Shown: one piece after another, positions 1-9,165 of the stretch
How positions within the stretch are numbered: position 1 is the stretch's first letter
Layout of the letters: every line of letters starts with the position of its first letter
Source: Dorea longicatena
GTDB taxonomy: Bacteria > Bacillota > Clostridia > Lachnospirales > Lachnospiraceae
DNA: 64,000 nt
Assembly: GCF_024168045.1 (NCBI RefSeq)
Contig: NZ_CP100126.1
Location: 2,265,001 to 2,329,000 of the forward strand
Direction: 5' to 3'
Notes under the pieces: generated by a model
Databases searched by the model: none
The model's input: only the letters and a program-made list of their open reading frames with translations
Told to the model about the DNA's origin: nothing
Program-made: the position numbers and the translations under genes

Positions 1-326
1 CCTTCTTTTGCCTCTTCTCCGGCCATACCGTCACGAATAGCCTTTAACCCATTCCAAACAGAATCATAACGTTCTTTTCCGCCCGGGATTACTGCACGCA
101 CTTTTCCAAAATGATATTTATTTACAATTTCTTCTGTCACATAGTCTTCCTGCCCGGCTCCGGCTACCATGATCACATCATCAATAATTTCTGACTTTTC
201 AAATGCTTCCAGGCAGTAACAGATAATTGGTTTCCCACATAGTTCTATATACTGCTTCTGGATAGATGTCCCCATTCTTTTTCCCTGTCCTGCCGAAAGT
301 ACGATCGCCACACATCGCTTCTTCAT
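1..326 (-). CDS. ispD: 2-C-methyl-D-erythritol 4-phosphate cytidylyltransferase, 5' part only
   Basis: Only the first 108 codons lie in the window; the gene continues past base 1. The translation starts MKKRCVAIVLSAGQGKRMG, the N-terminal nucleotide-binding signature (SAGxGxRM) of IspD-type cytidylyltransferases, followed by KQYIELCGKPI and IMVAGAGQEDYV. IspD joins CTP to methylerythritol phosphate in the non-mevalonate isoprenoid pathway, in the cytoplasm. The ATG at 326 is preceded only by a weak GGCGGTG-like ribosome site. It follows tsaD closely on the same strand. The related TarI ribitol-phosphate cytidylyltransferase shares this N-terminus, so IspD is likely but not certain from a fragment. 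Confidence 0.8.
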   Translation of the reverse strand, partial: MKKRCVAIVLSAGQGKRMGTSIQKQYIELCGKPIICYCLEAFEKSEIIDDVIMVAGAGQEDYVTEEIVNKYHFGKVRAVIPGGKERYDSVWNGLKAIRDGMAGEEAKE

Positions 327-354
327 TTGTTGTTCACCGCCTGTTTTTTTGAAA

Positions 355-1383
355 TTAACGCTCACCGAGTTTCAGATTAGGAACCGCATTTAGATCCCAT
401 CCGCTTCTGGTTCCATTCATGTATTCGTAATAAGCCGCTACCCCGATCATCGCTGCATTATCCGTACAGAAAATCGGAGATGGATAATAGAATTTTACTC
501 CCCGATCTTCACATGCTTCTTTCATAGCTGCACGGAGAGCACTATTCGATGCCACACCGCCTGCAATGGCAAATTTATCTACCTTATATTCTTCCACCGC
601 ATGCATAGCTTTCGCAACCAGTACATCGGTAACTGCTTTCTGGAAAGAAGCTGCGATATCTGCCTGGTTGTATTCTTCACCCTTCATCCTGCATCCGTTG
701 ATATAATTCAGAACAGCTGATTTTAATCCGCTAAAGCTGAAGTCATATGGTGCATCTTCTATATTTGCACGTGGGAATGCGATAGCATCCGGATTTCCTT
801 CCCTGGCCACCTTATCAATCTTCGGTCCTCCCGGATAGCCCAGTCCGATTGCACGGGCCACCTTGTCAAATGCTTCTCCTGCAGCATCATCTCTGGTTCT
901 TCCGATGATATCAAATTTACCATAATCTTTTACACGTACCAGATGTGTATGTCCTCCGGATACTACCAATGAGAAAAATGGCGGTTCTAATTCTTTGTGT
1001 TCTATAAAATTGGCTGCAATATGTCCTTCGATATGATGCACTCCGACCAGTGGCTTACCTGCAGCGTATGCGATTGCTTTTGCTTCTGCAACCCCCACCA
1101 GAAGTGCACCTACCAGCCCCGGTCCGTAAGTCACTCCGATCGCATCGATATCATCCAGTGTTACCTCTGCTTCTTTCAGTGCTTCCTCGATAACCTGATT
1201 AATCTTTTCGATATGTTTTCTGGAAGCGATCTCAGGCACAACACCTCCATACAGCGTATGCAGGGCAATCTGTGAAGAAATGACATTGGACAGTACTTCC
1301 CTTCCATTCTTTACAACTGCCGCTGCTGTCTCATCACAAGAGCTTTCGATCGCCAGTATTAATACATCTTTTGTCTCACTCAT
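355..1383 (-). CDS. tsaD: tRNA N6-adenosine threonylcarbamoyltransferase TsaD
   Basis: 342 aa. TsaD transfers the threonylcarbamoyl group from threonylcarbamoyl-AMP to A37 of ANN-decoding tRNAs, working with TsaB and TsaE, both encoded just upstream. The ASKHA-fold signature [12 protein letters not shown] lies near residue 11, the metal-binding HIEGH near 115, and the glycine-rich SGGHTH and AGGVASN motifs follow. I start at MSETKD (ATG at 1383) because GGAGG sits 7-8 bases upstream; a start at 1404 would lie inside the end of rnz. Length is normal for the family. It is the last t6A gene of the cluster and precedes ispD. Confidence 0.96.
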   Translation of the reverse strand: MSETKDVLILAIESSCDETAAAVVKNGREVLSNVISSQIALHTLYGGVVPEIASRKHIEKINQVIEEALKEAEVTLDDIDAIGVTYGPGLVGALLVGVAEAKAIAYAAGKPLVGVHHIEGHIAANFIEHKELEPPFFSLVVSGGHTHLVRVKDYGKFDIIGRTRDDAAGEAFDKVARAIGLGYPGGPKIDKVAREGNPDAIAFPRANIEDAPYDFSFSGLKSAVLNYINGCRMKGEEYNQADIAASFQKAVTDVLVAKAMHAVEEYKVDKFAIAGGVASNSALRAAMKEACEDRGVKFYYPSPIFCTDNAAMIGVAAYYEYMNGTRSGWDLNAVPNLKLGER

Positions 1384-1393
1384 ATTTTCCCTC

Positions 1394-2302
1394 CTAATCT
1401 TCAAATACCAGTTCTACCGAGCGCTTATCTTTTGCTGCGATTGAATTCGGGAATATTGCCTTGACATCGTCCATATATTCCTCTGGTTTTGTCAGTGACG
1501 GGCTATAATGTGTCAGCCACATTTCTTTTACTTCTGCTTCTTTTGCAAGCTGTGCCGCTTCGTAGAATGTCATATGCTTATATTCTTTGGCTTTCTTCTG
1601 CTTATCCTTTTCGCCATACATTCCTTCACAGATAAAGAGATCCGAATGCTTTGCATTCTGCTTAATAGATTCCGTAGGTCTCGTGTCTGTGGTATACGTA
1701 AGCTTGATTCCTTTTCTTGCCGGCCCGAGTACCATATCCGGTGTATATACATGTCTCTTTGTCTCCACCGTCTCGCCTTTTTGTAATATTCCCCAGTACT
1801 CCTGTGGAATATTCGATGCCTTCGCTCTTTCTACATCGAATTTTCCTGCACGGTCGATCTCCATCGTATAACCATAACAAGTCACATTGTGATTTACACG
1901 AAATGCTCTCAGGCGGTAGCCATTCATCTCAAATGTCTGCTCTGCCTCCGTGATTTCCATATATTTAATCTGGAACGGCAGCTCCGGTGCGATCACGCGC
2001 AGTGCATTCACCACTCGTTCCAGTCCTTTTGGTCCGATTAATGTGAGCGGCTTGGTACGGTCCGCATTTCCCATAGTGAGAAGGAGCCCCGGAAGTCCGC
2101 TGATATGATCTCCGTGATAATGCGTAAAACAGATCACGTCGATCGGTTTAAAGCTCCATCCCTTTTCTTTTATCGCAATCTGTGTTCCCTCTCCACAGTC
2201 GACCAGAAGACTACTTCCATTGTAACGCACCATCAGGGATGTAAGCCACCTGTACGGCAGCGGCATCATCCCTCCGGTTCCTAACAAACATACATCTAAC
2301 AT
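1394..2302 (-). CDS. rnz: ribonuclease Z (tRNA 3' processing endonuclease)
   Basis: 302 aa metallo-beta-lactamase fold protein. RNase Z cuts the 3' trailer from tRNA precursors lacking encoded CCA. The zinc motif THYHGDH is at residues 60-66, with VDCGEGTQ before it, TYTTDTRPT and an ICEGMY motif in the second half, and a late zinc ligand in WLTHYSPSL. Length matches RNase Z of Firmicutes. It sits between a small zinc protein and tsaD, 10 bases from each neighbour, in a run of tRNA and translation genes. Other beta-lactamase-fold nucleases are possible, but the GxxG...HYHGDH pattern and length favour RNase Z. Confidence 0.9.
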   Translation of the reverse strand: MLDVCLLGTGGMMPLPYRWLTSLMVRYNGSSLLVDCGEGTQIAIKEKGWSFKPIDVICFTHYHGDHISGLPGLLLTMGNADRTKPLTLIGPKGLERVVNALRVIAPELPFQIKYMEITEAEQTFEMNGYRLRAFRVNHNVTCYGYTMEIDRAGKFDVERAKASNIPQEYWGILQKGETVETKRHVYTPDMVLGPARKGIKLTYTTDTRPTESIKQNAKHSDLFICEGMYGEKDKQKKAKEYKHMTFYEAAQLAKEAEVKEMWLTHYSPSLTKPEEYMDDVKAIFPNSIAAKDKRSVELVFED

Positions 2303-2311
2303 AATTTTCCT

Positions 2312-2548
2312 CTATTCCTCTTCCATTTTAATCTTAAAGTTCCTTGTCAGTTCATCATAACAGGATTCACAAAGGTCAAAATGATCTCTCCGGTTATCTT
2401 TTTCCGAAAAATATCCCCATCGCTTATCCACTGTCAGGACGTCTTCCTGCGGAACCCCTTCTACGACCGGAATCACTCTTCCACATTTGTTACATACAAT
2501 ACTGGTTACTTCTTTTACTTTTCTTGTCCGTTCCTTAAACTGGCGCAT
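2312..2548 (-). CDS. small zinc-ribbon-like protein of unknown function
   Basis: 78 aa, highly charged. Two CxxC pairs (CNKCGR near residue 19 and CESCYD near 61) separated by about 40 residues suggest one structural zinc site. No catalytic motif is seen. AGGAGG lies 6 bases before the ATG at 2548. It ends 10 bases before rnz and is probably co-transcribed with it, so a role in RNA or translation is possible but is inference from position only. I do not recognise a named family. Confidence 0.7.
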   Translation of the reverse strand: MRQFKERTRKVKEVTSIVCNKCGRVIPVVEGVPQEDVLTVDKRWGYFSEKDNRRDHFDLCESCYDELTRNFKIKMEEE

Positions 2549-2714
2549 ACCATTCCTCCTGTAATCCTGTCACCGTTTTTTCCGGTGTTTTTCATACATT
2601 ACATCGTTTTCTTTTCATTATTCTCTGTCTGTAATTTTCTCAGTTACGCCTATATTATAGCTTTTCATCTGTATGCTGACCAGTGGAAAGTGCTGTAAGA
2701 ATTACCATTGTTTC

Positions 2715-3182
2715 CTACAGATTTACGGACATCAAAACAGCATTTTCTTTGGGATTCTCATAGTAATTCCTGCGGATCCCATCTTTCGTAAATCCACATT
2801 TTCCATAGAATTGTCTGGCAGCTTCATTGTTTTCTCTTACTTCCAGCATGATTCTTGTTATCTTCTGCTCCCGACAGAAGTCAAGCAGTTTCCGGAACAT
2901 CTGACTGGCTGCCCCTTGTCTGCGCACAGAATGTGCCGTTGCAATCCTTGCAATTTCACCTTCCTCTAATACGTAATAGAAGATAAGATAGCCGGCCATT
3001 CCTTCTTTTGTCTTTGCCACAAATATTGCGGCATTCTTCTGCTTCCACGTCTCTTCCAGACTTTTCAGACTCCATGCATCAGGAAATATCTCTCTTTCCA
3101 ATGCAGCAATCTCCGGAAGTTCCGGAAAATCAGCCTCACTTATTTCGATCATTTTATCTGATTCCATCTGATTTTCTAACAT
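2715..3182 (-). CDS. rimI: ribosomal protein S18 alanine N-acetyltransferase (RimI-like GNAT)
   Basis: 155 aa GNAT-fold acetyltransferase. It shows EREIFPDAWS near the N-terminus, the acetyl-CoA loop VRRQGAASQMF in the middle, and LEVRENNEAARQFYGKCGF near the end, all typical of RimI. RimI acetylates the N-terminal alanine of ribosomal protein S18. The first ATG (3182) overlaps the stop of the upstream aldolase gene by 7 bases; ATGs at codons 6 and 11 are possible alternatives, the last preceded by a GGA. Position between tsaB and rnz or tsaD matches the common tsaB-rimI-tsaD order of Firmicutes, which supports RimI over a generic GNAT. Confidence 0.88.
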   Translation of the reverse strand: MLENQMESDKMIEISEADFPELPEIAALEREIFPDAWSLKSLEETWKQKNAAIFVAKTKEGMAGYLIFYYVLEEGEIARIATAHSVRRQGAASQMFRKLLDFCREQKITRIMLEVRENNEAARQFYGKCGFTKDGIRRNYYENPKENAVLMSVNL

Positions 3183-4210
3183 GCCATGATATCCCTTATC
3201 AATTCATCTACCACTTCCGGTTTTGTTGCCCAGCTTGTACAGAATCTGACTGCGCTTTCGGTATCCGATACCTTCTCCCAGAATTCAAATACATATTTTT
3301 CTTTTAATTTTTCGATGTGACTGTCCGGAAGGATCGGGAACTGCTGATTCGTATAGGAATCGTAACGCAGACCATATCCTTTTTCCAGAAATATCTTTTT
3401 AAGCTTCATTGCCAATTCGTCTGCATGTGCGGATATCTTAAAATAAAGATCATCCGTAAACAGCGTATCGAACTGAATACCAAGAAGACGTCCTTTTGCC
3501 AGCATTCCGCCATTCTGCTTGATCATATAGCGAAAATCTTTCTTCAATGCCCGGTTAGTGATCACAACAGCTTCACCAAATAATGCGCCCACCTTAGTTC
3601 CACCGATATAAAATACATCTGTATACTTTGCAAGATCTGCAAGTGTGATATCATTTGTCTCTGCCATCAGCCCATATCCCAGACGTGCTCCGTCAAGAAA
3701 CAATAACATACCATATTTTCTGCATACTTCATGCAGATCCGCTAATTCCTTCTTTGTATACAGTGTTCCGTTTTCCGTCGGATGGGAAATGTATACCATC
3801 CCCGGCTGTACCATATGCTCCTGACTTCCATCCGTCCAGTGAGCATGGCACATCTCTTCTACTTGTGCGGCAGCAATCTTTCCATCTTCACTTGGAAGCG
3901 GCAGTACTTTATGTCCGGTTGCTTCGATTGCCCCTGTCTCATGTACATTGATATGCCCGCTTACCGCTGCGACCGCTCCCTGATATGGGCGGAGTGCCGC
4001 ACTGATCACTGTTGTATTGGTCTGTGTTCCTCCTACCAGGAAATGCACATCCATATCCTGACATTCACACAGATCCTTAATCTTCTGTCTTGCACTGTCG
4101 CAGTATGGATCCAGCCCATATCCGTTGGTCTGCTCCATATTCGTCTCTATCATCCTCTGCATAATTGCCGGATGTGCTCCTTCTGTATAATCGCACTGAA
4201 ATCTATACAT
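3176..4210 (-). CDS. low-specificity L-threonine aldolase-like PLP lyase
   Basis: 344 aa fold-type I PLP enzyme of the beta-eliminating lyase/threonine aldolase family. It has TNGYGLDPYC near the start, VGGTQTNTTVI, ISHPTENGTLY, FLDGARLGYG, and the PLP lysine in YIGGTKVGA. The family cleaves L-threonine or L-allo-threonine to glycine and acetaldehyde; some members act on related beta-hydroxy amino acids. The ATG at 4210 was chosen because AGGAGAG precedes it, and the gene overlaps the tsaB stop by 8 bases. Its insertion between tsaB and rimI is unusual, since the t6A pathway uses threonine. The precise substrate is not determined by sequence. Confidence 0.85.
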   Translation of the reverse strand: MYRFQCDYTEGAHPAIMQRMIETNMEQTNGYGLDPYCDSARQKIKDLCECQDMDVHFLVGGTQTNTTVISAALRPYQGAVAAVSGHINVHETGAIEATGHKVLPLPSEDGKIAAAQVEEMCHAHWTDGSQEHMVQPGMVYISHPTENGTLYTKKELADLHEVCRKYGMLLFLDGARLGYGLMAETNDITLADLAKYTDVFYIGGTKVGALFGEAVVITNRALKKDFRYMIKQNGGMLAKGRLLGIQFDTLFTDDLYFKISAHADELAMKLKKIFLEKGYGLRYDSYTNQQFPILPDSHIEKLKEKYVFEFWEKVSDTESAVRFCTSWATKPEVVDELIRDIMAC

Positions 4211-4937
4211 GCTCCATTCTCTCCTTCCGTTCTCTTTCTGCCTGAGACACACGGAGATACTCCGGTTCATGCTCCATCGCAGTTTCAATCTTTCCTTCTT
4301 TATAATACTGCATTCCCAGTGTTCCTACGGATGCAGCTCTCTGCCGGTTCATATTTGCCGGCGCAAATGTAACCGCTTCTCCCGGCAGGATCTCTTCTGT
4401 GATCTTTGCCTTATGCACAGGGACCCCGTCGCCAAGGAAGGTTACTCTTCTTCCTTCTTTTAAATACTTTTTCAGCTTTTCTCCCAGTTCTTCTATCGGA
4501 ACTGCCATCTGGCCTTCCAGTATGTGAAGCTTCTGTCCGTCAAATTCATAGATTCCTGCATACACCTGCCCGCGTCTTGCATCCATAATCGGACATACAA
4601 CATCTGCAATTCCACACAGATTGCAGGCAAGTCCCTCCAATGTCGGAATATGAATCAGTGGTTTCTCAAGCGCAAGTCCAAGTCCCTTGGCCGTTGCGGA
4701 ACCGATACGAAGTCCCGTAAATGATCCCGGCCCTCCGGCTACCGCTATCGCATCTACGGTATGCAGATCCAGTTCTGTCATCTTCACGATCTCGTCCAGC
4801 ATCGGAAGTAATGTCTGTGAATGTGTCTTCTTATAATTGACTGTATATTCGGCAATGACCTGGTCATCCACTGCCCCGTCTTCTACTACAGCTACACTGG
4901 CGACCAGTCCTGAGCTGTCTAATGCTAATATTCGCAT
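4203..4937 (-). CDS. tsaB: tRNA threonylcarbamoyladenosine biosynthesis protein TsaB
   Basis: 244 aa. TsaB is the inactive ASKHA paralogue of TsaD that scaffolds the t6A complex. It begins MRILALDSSGLVASVAV and has the AVAGGPGSFTGLRIG loop near residue 70, a family hallmark. GGAGG is 8 bases upstream of the ATG at 4937. The gene overlaps tsaE upstream by 13 bases and the aldolase gene downstream by 8, so translational coupling is likely. Length is normal. Confidence 0.95.
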   Translation of the reverse strand: MRILALDSSGLVASVAVVEDGAVDDQVIAEYTVNYKKTHSQTLLPMLDEIVKMTELDLHTVDAIAVAGGPGSFTGLRIGSATAKGLGLALEKPLIHIPTLEGLACNLCGIADVVCPIMDARRGQVYAGIYEFDGQKLHILEGQMAVPIEELGEKLKKYLKEGRRVTFLGDGVPVHKAKITEEILPGEAVTFAPANMNRQRAASVGTLGMQYYKEGKIETAMEHEPEYLRVSQAERERKERMEHV

Positions 4938-5350
4938 ATTGTAATCCTCCGGTAATCGAATCCTTTTTCCAGATCCTTTTCTATCTTAATCTCTGTGTAA
5001 TGTTCCGGTAATATCTCTTCAATCAGATTAGCCCACTCGATCAGGCTGACGCCCTCTCCGTAAATGTAATCTTCATAGCCAATCTCATCCATCTCTTCCA
5101 CATCACCGATTCGGTACACATCAAAATGATAAAAGGGAAGTCTTCCTTCATCATAGATCTGCACAATGGTAAATGTAGGACTGCTGACCGGTTCATCTAT
5201 CCCCAGTCCTTTGGCAAGACCTTTGGTAAATATCGTCTTCCCGACACCCAGATCTCCCACCAATGTATACACCTGCCCTGCACAGGCTTTTTCACCCAGA
5301 CTAAATCCCAGATCCCAAGTCTCTTTCTCACTGTTTGTCTCTATTATCAT
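4925..5350 (-). CDS. tsaE: tRNA threonylcarbamoyladenosine biosynthesis ATPase TsaE
   Basis: 141 aa P-loop ATPase. Walker A GDLGVGKT is at residues 32-39, followed by the family motif SSPTFTIVQIY and FYHFDVYRI. TsaE hydrolyses ATP in complex with TsaB and TsaD during t6A synthesis. The start at 5350 (MIIETNSEKE) follows GGGAG by 6 bases; a longer frame to 5431 has no matching ribosome site. This is the first gene of the minus-strand cluster and is divergent from the VOC gene, so its promoter should lie in 5351-5490. Confidence 0.94.
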   Translation of the reverse strand: MIIETNSEKETWDLGFSLGEKACAGQVYTLVGDLGVGKTIFTKGLAKGLGIDEPVSSPTFTIVQIYDEGRLPFYHFDVYRIGDVEEMDEIGYEDYIYGEGVSLIEWANLIEEILPEHYTEIKIEKDLEKGFDYRRITICEY

Positions 5351-5491
5351 AAGCTCTCCCTTTCCATTTTTTGAAATCACTGTATTCAGTATCTTTAAGT
5401 ATAACACATCTTTTTTTCTTCTGCTACTCATGATATACTTTCTGATAACAGCTTAAATATATTAATTTTTATCAATAATGGAGGAAAACGT

Positions 5492-5860
5492 ATGAAATTC
5501 ACATTTTATCACAATAACATTAACGTTGCCGATCTTGACAAGTCTATCGAATTCTACCAAAAAGCACTTGGACTTAAGATTACAAAAGAGACAGAAGCTG
5601 CCGACGGAAGCTTCAAGCTGGTATTCATGGGAGATGATACCACCCCGCACAAATTAGAGCTCACATGGCTGCGCGATATGGACAGACCTTACGATCTCGG
5701 AGACAATGAGATTCATCTGGCAATGCAGACAGATGATATGGACGCGGCACTGGCATTCCATAAGGAAATGGATTGTGTCTGTTTCGAAAACCCGGAGATG
5801 GGTATCTATTTTATCAATGATCCGGATGGGTATTGGGTGGAAATCTGCCCGGCGGAATAA
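5492..5860 (+). CDS. VOC family (glyoxalase-like) protein
   Basis: 122 aa with two beta-alpha-beta-beta-beta halves. The first begins FYHNNINVADLDKSIEFYQKAL, the second NEIHLAMQTDDMDAALAFH, and the end is INDPDGYWVEICPAE. His, Glu and a terminal Glu in the usual glyoxalase I metal positions are visible (HNN, LELTW, EIHL, VEICP). Many clostridial members are called lactoylglutathione lyase, but clostridia usually lack glutathione, so the true substrate is unknown. GGAGG precedes the ATG by 7 bases. It is transcribed alone, divergent from tsaE. Confidence 0.85.
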   Translation: MKFTFYHNNINVADLDKSIEFYQKALGLKITKETEAADGSFKLVFMGDDTTPHKLELTWLRDMDRPYDLGDNEIHLAMQTDDMDAALAFHKEMDCVCFENPEMGIYFINDPDGYWVEICPAE

Positions 5861-5878
5861 ATTTAATTGGAATTGAAT

Positions 5879-6492
5879 TGGGATTTAATTTATTAACTGG
5901 GGAAGCGGCCTCTCAGTCCTTGAAGGAAACAATAGATAAGGCTTCTTGTTCAGGTTCCATACCATAAGAAACACTAAGAGAGTCAGAACCACCTAAAAGC
6001 AAAGGAACTACGCTCAAACTCGGCGTTCGCCTCAAACACGTTCGCTTCGTTCCTTTAACGGTGCTTCTGACTCTCTAATTGTTTCTAACGGTATTCCACA
6101 TTCACAATAATCCTTATCTATTGTTTCCTTCAAGTCGCGACTGGCAGCGGATATTAATAAATGAAATGCCCGGAAGTGTAACCCGGTGGAAGCCACTACG
6201 GTTACGCATTTGCCATTTCATTCATAAGGCATTTGATACACACGGAATAAAACTTGGAAAGGCGTTCCAGTGAATGTGAAAGAGGAGTTGGTAATTCTTA
6301 AGGGGCAAAATTCTGCGTTGGGTTTTCAAAATTTGACTGTCTGAGGCGTATGCCGAGTTTCAAATTTTGAAAGCCTGCTTTTAGCAGAATTTTGCCCCTT
6401 TAGAATTGACCCGCCGATGGAACCTGAACAGGAACACCTTTCCAAGCTTTATTCCGGTTCGGGTATCCACAGCCTTCCTGAATTAAATCCCA
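5879..6492 (+). repeat. cluster of nested imperfect palindromes filling the VOC-ribU gap
   Basis: This 614-base gap holds no convincing gene but several inverted repeats. A perfect 23-base pair (5919-5941 with 6112-6134) encloses a 27-base imperfect pair (5967-5993 with 6060-6086) and AAAGGAAC/GTTCCTTT (6001-6008 with 6049-6056). A second hairpin is 6160-6168 with 6214-6222. A third set is 6244-6268 with 6431-6455, enclosing a perfect 17-base pair 6300-6316 with 6384-6400. A 14-base pair (5947-5960 with 6417-6430) and a shared GGGATTTAATT at both ends bracket most of it. It looks like stacked MITE- or REP-like elements. No transposase is present. Confidence 0.8.
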
Positions 6493-6494
6493 AA

Positions 6495-7124
6495 TTACGC
6501 ATTCATCTTCAATATCGGACTGATTTTTTTATAAACCAGGAACACGATCAAAGATACCAGTATACCTTTCAGCAGATTGAATGGTCCGACTGCCAGTATC
6601 ACAAAAGTCTTAAGGTCTGTGATATGTTTGTTTACGGCAGTTCCCATTCCAACCAGGCCGTCGATCGGCATACCGAATGCTTTGGCATATGCCGGTAGTA
6701 ATACGAAGGCATTCAGGAAACATCCGACTACTGTCATGAATACGGTTCCCGCTGCCATTCCGGCTACTGCTCCGGTTCTGGTATGTTTCTTATGGTAGAT
6801 CAATGCGGCCGGCACAACCAGTGAACAGCCGATCAGGAAGTTTGCGATTTCTCCGACTCCCGCTGTCATAGTTCCGTTGATTGCAAAGTTCAGTAAGATC
6901 TTGATAAGTTCTATTGCCGCTCCGGCGAGTGGTCCCATTGCAAAACTTCCGATCAGGATTGGTACTTCGCTGAAATCTATCTCGTAGAAGGACGGAGCGA
7001 ACGGAAGCGGAATTTCGAACAACATCAATACTGTTGCGATTGCCGATAACATACCAATCTGTGCCATTGTCCTGATTTTGTTTCTGTTTTTTTCATTTTG
7101 TCTTGTCATTACTTTTGTACTCAT
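6495..7124 (-). CDS. ribU: riboflavin ECF transporter substrate-binding subunit RibU
   Basis: 209 aa, about six membrane helices. RibU is the riboflavin-specific S component that docks onto the shared EcfAA'T energy module, which is not encoded here. The stretch FAPSFYEIDFSEVPILIGSFAMGPLAG near residue 43 and the following IELIKILLNF are typical of RibU. An FMN riboswitch with a terminator directly upstream gives independent support: high FMN should stop transcription. The gene ends against the palindrome cluster. Confidence 0.93.
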   Translation of the reverse strand: MSTKVMTRQNEKNRNKIRTMAQIGMLSAIATVLMLFEIPLPFAPSFYEIDFSEVPILIGSFAMGPLAGAAIELIKILLNFAINGTMTAGVGEIANFLIGCSLVVPAALIYHKKHTRTGAVAGMAAGTVFMTVVGCFLNAFVLLPAYAKAFGMPIDGLVGMGTAVNKHITDLKTFVILAVGPFNLLKGILVSLIVFLVYKKISPILKMNA

Positions 7125-7205
7125 CTTTCTTTCTCCTTTAAATTGAATTATATTCTAAAGGAAGAAACTTCTTATTTTGAACCATACGATATTCACATTG
7201 CAGAC

Positions 7206-7237
7206 AAAAACCCCGTCACCCAAAAGGGCAACGGGGC
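7206..7237 (-). terminator. intrinsic terminator, expression platform of the FMN riboswitch
   Basis: On the minus strand, GCCCCGTTGCCC pairs with GGGTGACGGGG around a TTTT loop and is followed by TTTTT (7206-7210). It lies between the aptamer and ribU, as expected for a transcription-terminating riboswitch. Confidence 0.9.
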
Positions 7238-7269
7238 AATCATATCATTCTGATAATTCTGTAAATATC

Positions 7270-7438
7270 ATATCATCCTTCTCTCATCCAGACTTTACTG
7301 TCGGTTCCGGAATCTCACCAGATCGGCTGATCATCACATTGATAACATCTGTCCAGATATCTCTGACCAGAAATTCTTCAATGACCAGTTCGCGGACTTT
7401 ACCGCCGGTTGGGAATCACACCCTGCCCCGAAGAATCT
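7270..7438 (-). promoter_or_regulatory. FMN riboswitch (RFN element) controlling ribU
   Basis: Read on the minus strand, the conserved RFN blocks appear in order: TTCGGGGCAGGGTG at the 5' end, ATTCCCAACCGGCGGTAAAGTCCGCGA, and GATGAGAGAAGG at the 3' end near 7275-7286. These are the diagnostic sequences of the FMN aptamer. The terminator at 7206-7237 follows. The whole 359-base gap between ptsI and ribU is explained by this leader. Confidence 0.97.
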
Positions 7439-7483
7439 TCTTTCGTCCTATATTATAGTACGGCATATCCGTCTATGCAACTA

Positions 7484-9103
7484 TTATTTTGTGCTCATCT
7501 CACGGATCAGTTTTCTGATCGGAAGAACAAATGTCGGAGATACAGACAATTCATCGATTCCCATCTTAAGGAATGTCTCTGTCAGAGTCATATCTGCTCC
7601 AAGTTCTCCGCAGATACCAACCCAGCATCCTGCTTTGTGTCCGTTTTCGATCGTCTTCTGGATCATGCGGAGCACTGCAGGATGATGTGAATCATAAATG
7701 TTGTCAAGTTTGCTGTTCTGTCTGTCAATTGCCAGTGTATACTGAGTCAGGTCGTTTGTTCCGATGCTGAAGAAGTCAACTTCCTCTGCCAGAAGATCGC
7801 TGATCATCACTGCTGCCGGTGTCTCGATCATAATACCCTGTTCAACTTCACCGTACTCGATTCCTTTTTCTGTCAGTTCTGCTTTGATAGACTCTACGAT
7901 CTTCTTGATCTCTTTCACTTCATCTACAGAAATGATCATTGGATACATAATTCCAATGTTACCGTATGCGCTTGCACGAAGAAGTGCCCGCAACTGTGTA
8001 CGGAAGATATCTCTTCTGTCCAGACAGATACGGATCGCACGGTATCCCATGGCCGGATTTTCTTCATGATCAAGGTTGAAATAATCCACCTGCTTGTCCG
8101 CACCGATATCCAGTGTACGTACAATTACCTTCTTACCTGCCATGTTCTCGGCTACTGTCTTGTATGCCTGGAACTGTGCTTCTTCATTCGGATAATTATC
8201 CGCTTCCAGATATAAGAATTCACTTCTGAACAGACCGATTCCGGCCGCATCATTGGCCAGTACACTTGTAACATCTTTTACACCGCCGATATTTGCATAT
8301 AATTTGATATGTTTTCCGTCTACCGTTATATCTTCTTTTCCTTTTAATTCCTGAAGAAGTTCTCTTGCTTTGATGTCTTCTTCTTTCTTTTCCTGCATTT
8401 TCTTTAAAGTTTCTTCATCCGGATCAATGTAGAATGTTCCTGTGTAACCGTCTACAACCGCCATCTTTCCGTTCCACTCTTCTTTAATATCAACTTCGAT
8501 CAGTGCCGGGATGTTCATCGTTCTTGCAAGGATTGCTGTATGTGAATTTGCAGATCCAAGTCTGGTTACGAATGCAAGGAGCTTCTCCTTGTCCATCTGG
8601 ACCGTCTCACTTGGTGCAAGATCTTCTGCCACAACGATCACAGGTTCATCACCGATGGCTCCACCGCTTTCGTTCCCACTTAAGATATTTACCATACGTT
8701 CCGAGATATCTTTTACATCTGCTGCTCTCGCTTTGAAATAATCATCTTCCATCTCTGCAAACATCTTCGCAAAGTTATCTCCTGTTGTAGCAACGGCAAA
8801 TTCTGCGTTTACCTGCTGTGTCTCGATGATATTAACAACAGAATCAATATAATCATCATCTTCCAGCATCATCTGATGTACTTCAAATACAGCAGCATTC
8901 GCTTCTCCGACTTCTTTTAATGCTTTTTCATACAGTCCCTGTAACTGCTCTGCTGCCTTTGCGCGTGCATCCTCGTAACGTTTGATCTGTTCTGCAGTAT
9001 CCTCTATTTTCACACGTTTTACAGGCTGTTCTCCCTTCTGGTAGAACAATATTTTTCCAATTGCAATTCCTTTAAATATTGATTTGCCAGTATATTTCTC
9101 CAT
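7484..9103 (-). CDS. ptsI: phosphoenolpyruvate-protein phosphotransferase (PTS Enzyme I)
   Basis: 539 aa. Enzyme I takes phosphate from PEP and passes it to HPr, feeding all PTS sugar uptake. The phosphorylated histidine is His188 in GSANSHTAILARTMNIPA. The PEP-binding barrel shows RTLDIGADK, MYPMI, and the catalytic cysteine loop GCWVGICGELGAD. GAGG lies 8 bases before the ATG at 9103. HPr (ptsH) is not adjacent. Length is slightly short of the usual 570 residues but all domains are present. Confidence 0.96.
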   Translation of the reverse strand: MEKYTGKSIFKGIAIGKILFYQKGEQPVKRVKIEDTAEQIKRYEDARAKAAEQLQGLYEKALKEVGEANAAVFEVHQMMLEDDDYIDSVVNIIETQQVNAEFAVATTGDNFAKMFAEMEDDYFKARAADVKDISERMVNILSGNESGGAIGDEPVIVVAEDLAPSETVQMDKEKLLAFVTRLGSANSHTAILARTMNIPALIEVDIKEEWNGKMAVVDGYTGTFYIDPDEETLKKMQEKKEEDIKARELLQELKGKEDITVDGKHIKLYANIGGVKDVTSVLANDAAGIGLFRSEFLYLEADNYPNEEAQFQAYKTVAENMAGKKVIVRTLDIGADKQVDYFNLDHEENPAMGYRAIRICLDRRDIFRTQLRALLRASAYGNIGIMYPMIISVDEVKEIKKIVESIKAELTEKGIEYGEVEQGIMIETPAAVMISDLLAEEVDFFSIGTNDLTQYTLAIDRQNSKLDNIYDSHHPAVLRMIQKTIENGHKAGCWVGICGELGADMTLTETFLKMGIDELSVSPTFVLPIRKLIREMSTK

Positions 9104-9165
9104 AAATGATACCTCGTCCTTCCTTCAATCTTTGTTAACATTCTAACCCACAATACCTGTAAAGT

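Noticed and set aside
6079..6273. A 64-codon ORF in the palindrome region
   Set aside because: It spans inverted-repeat arms, has no ribosome site and no protein-like composition.
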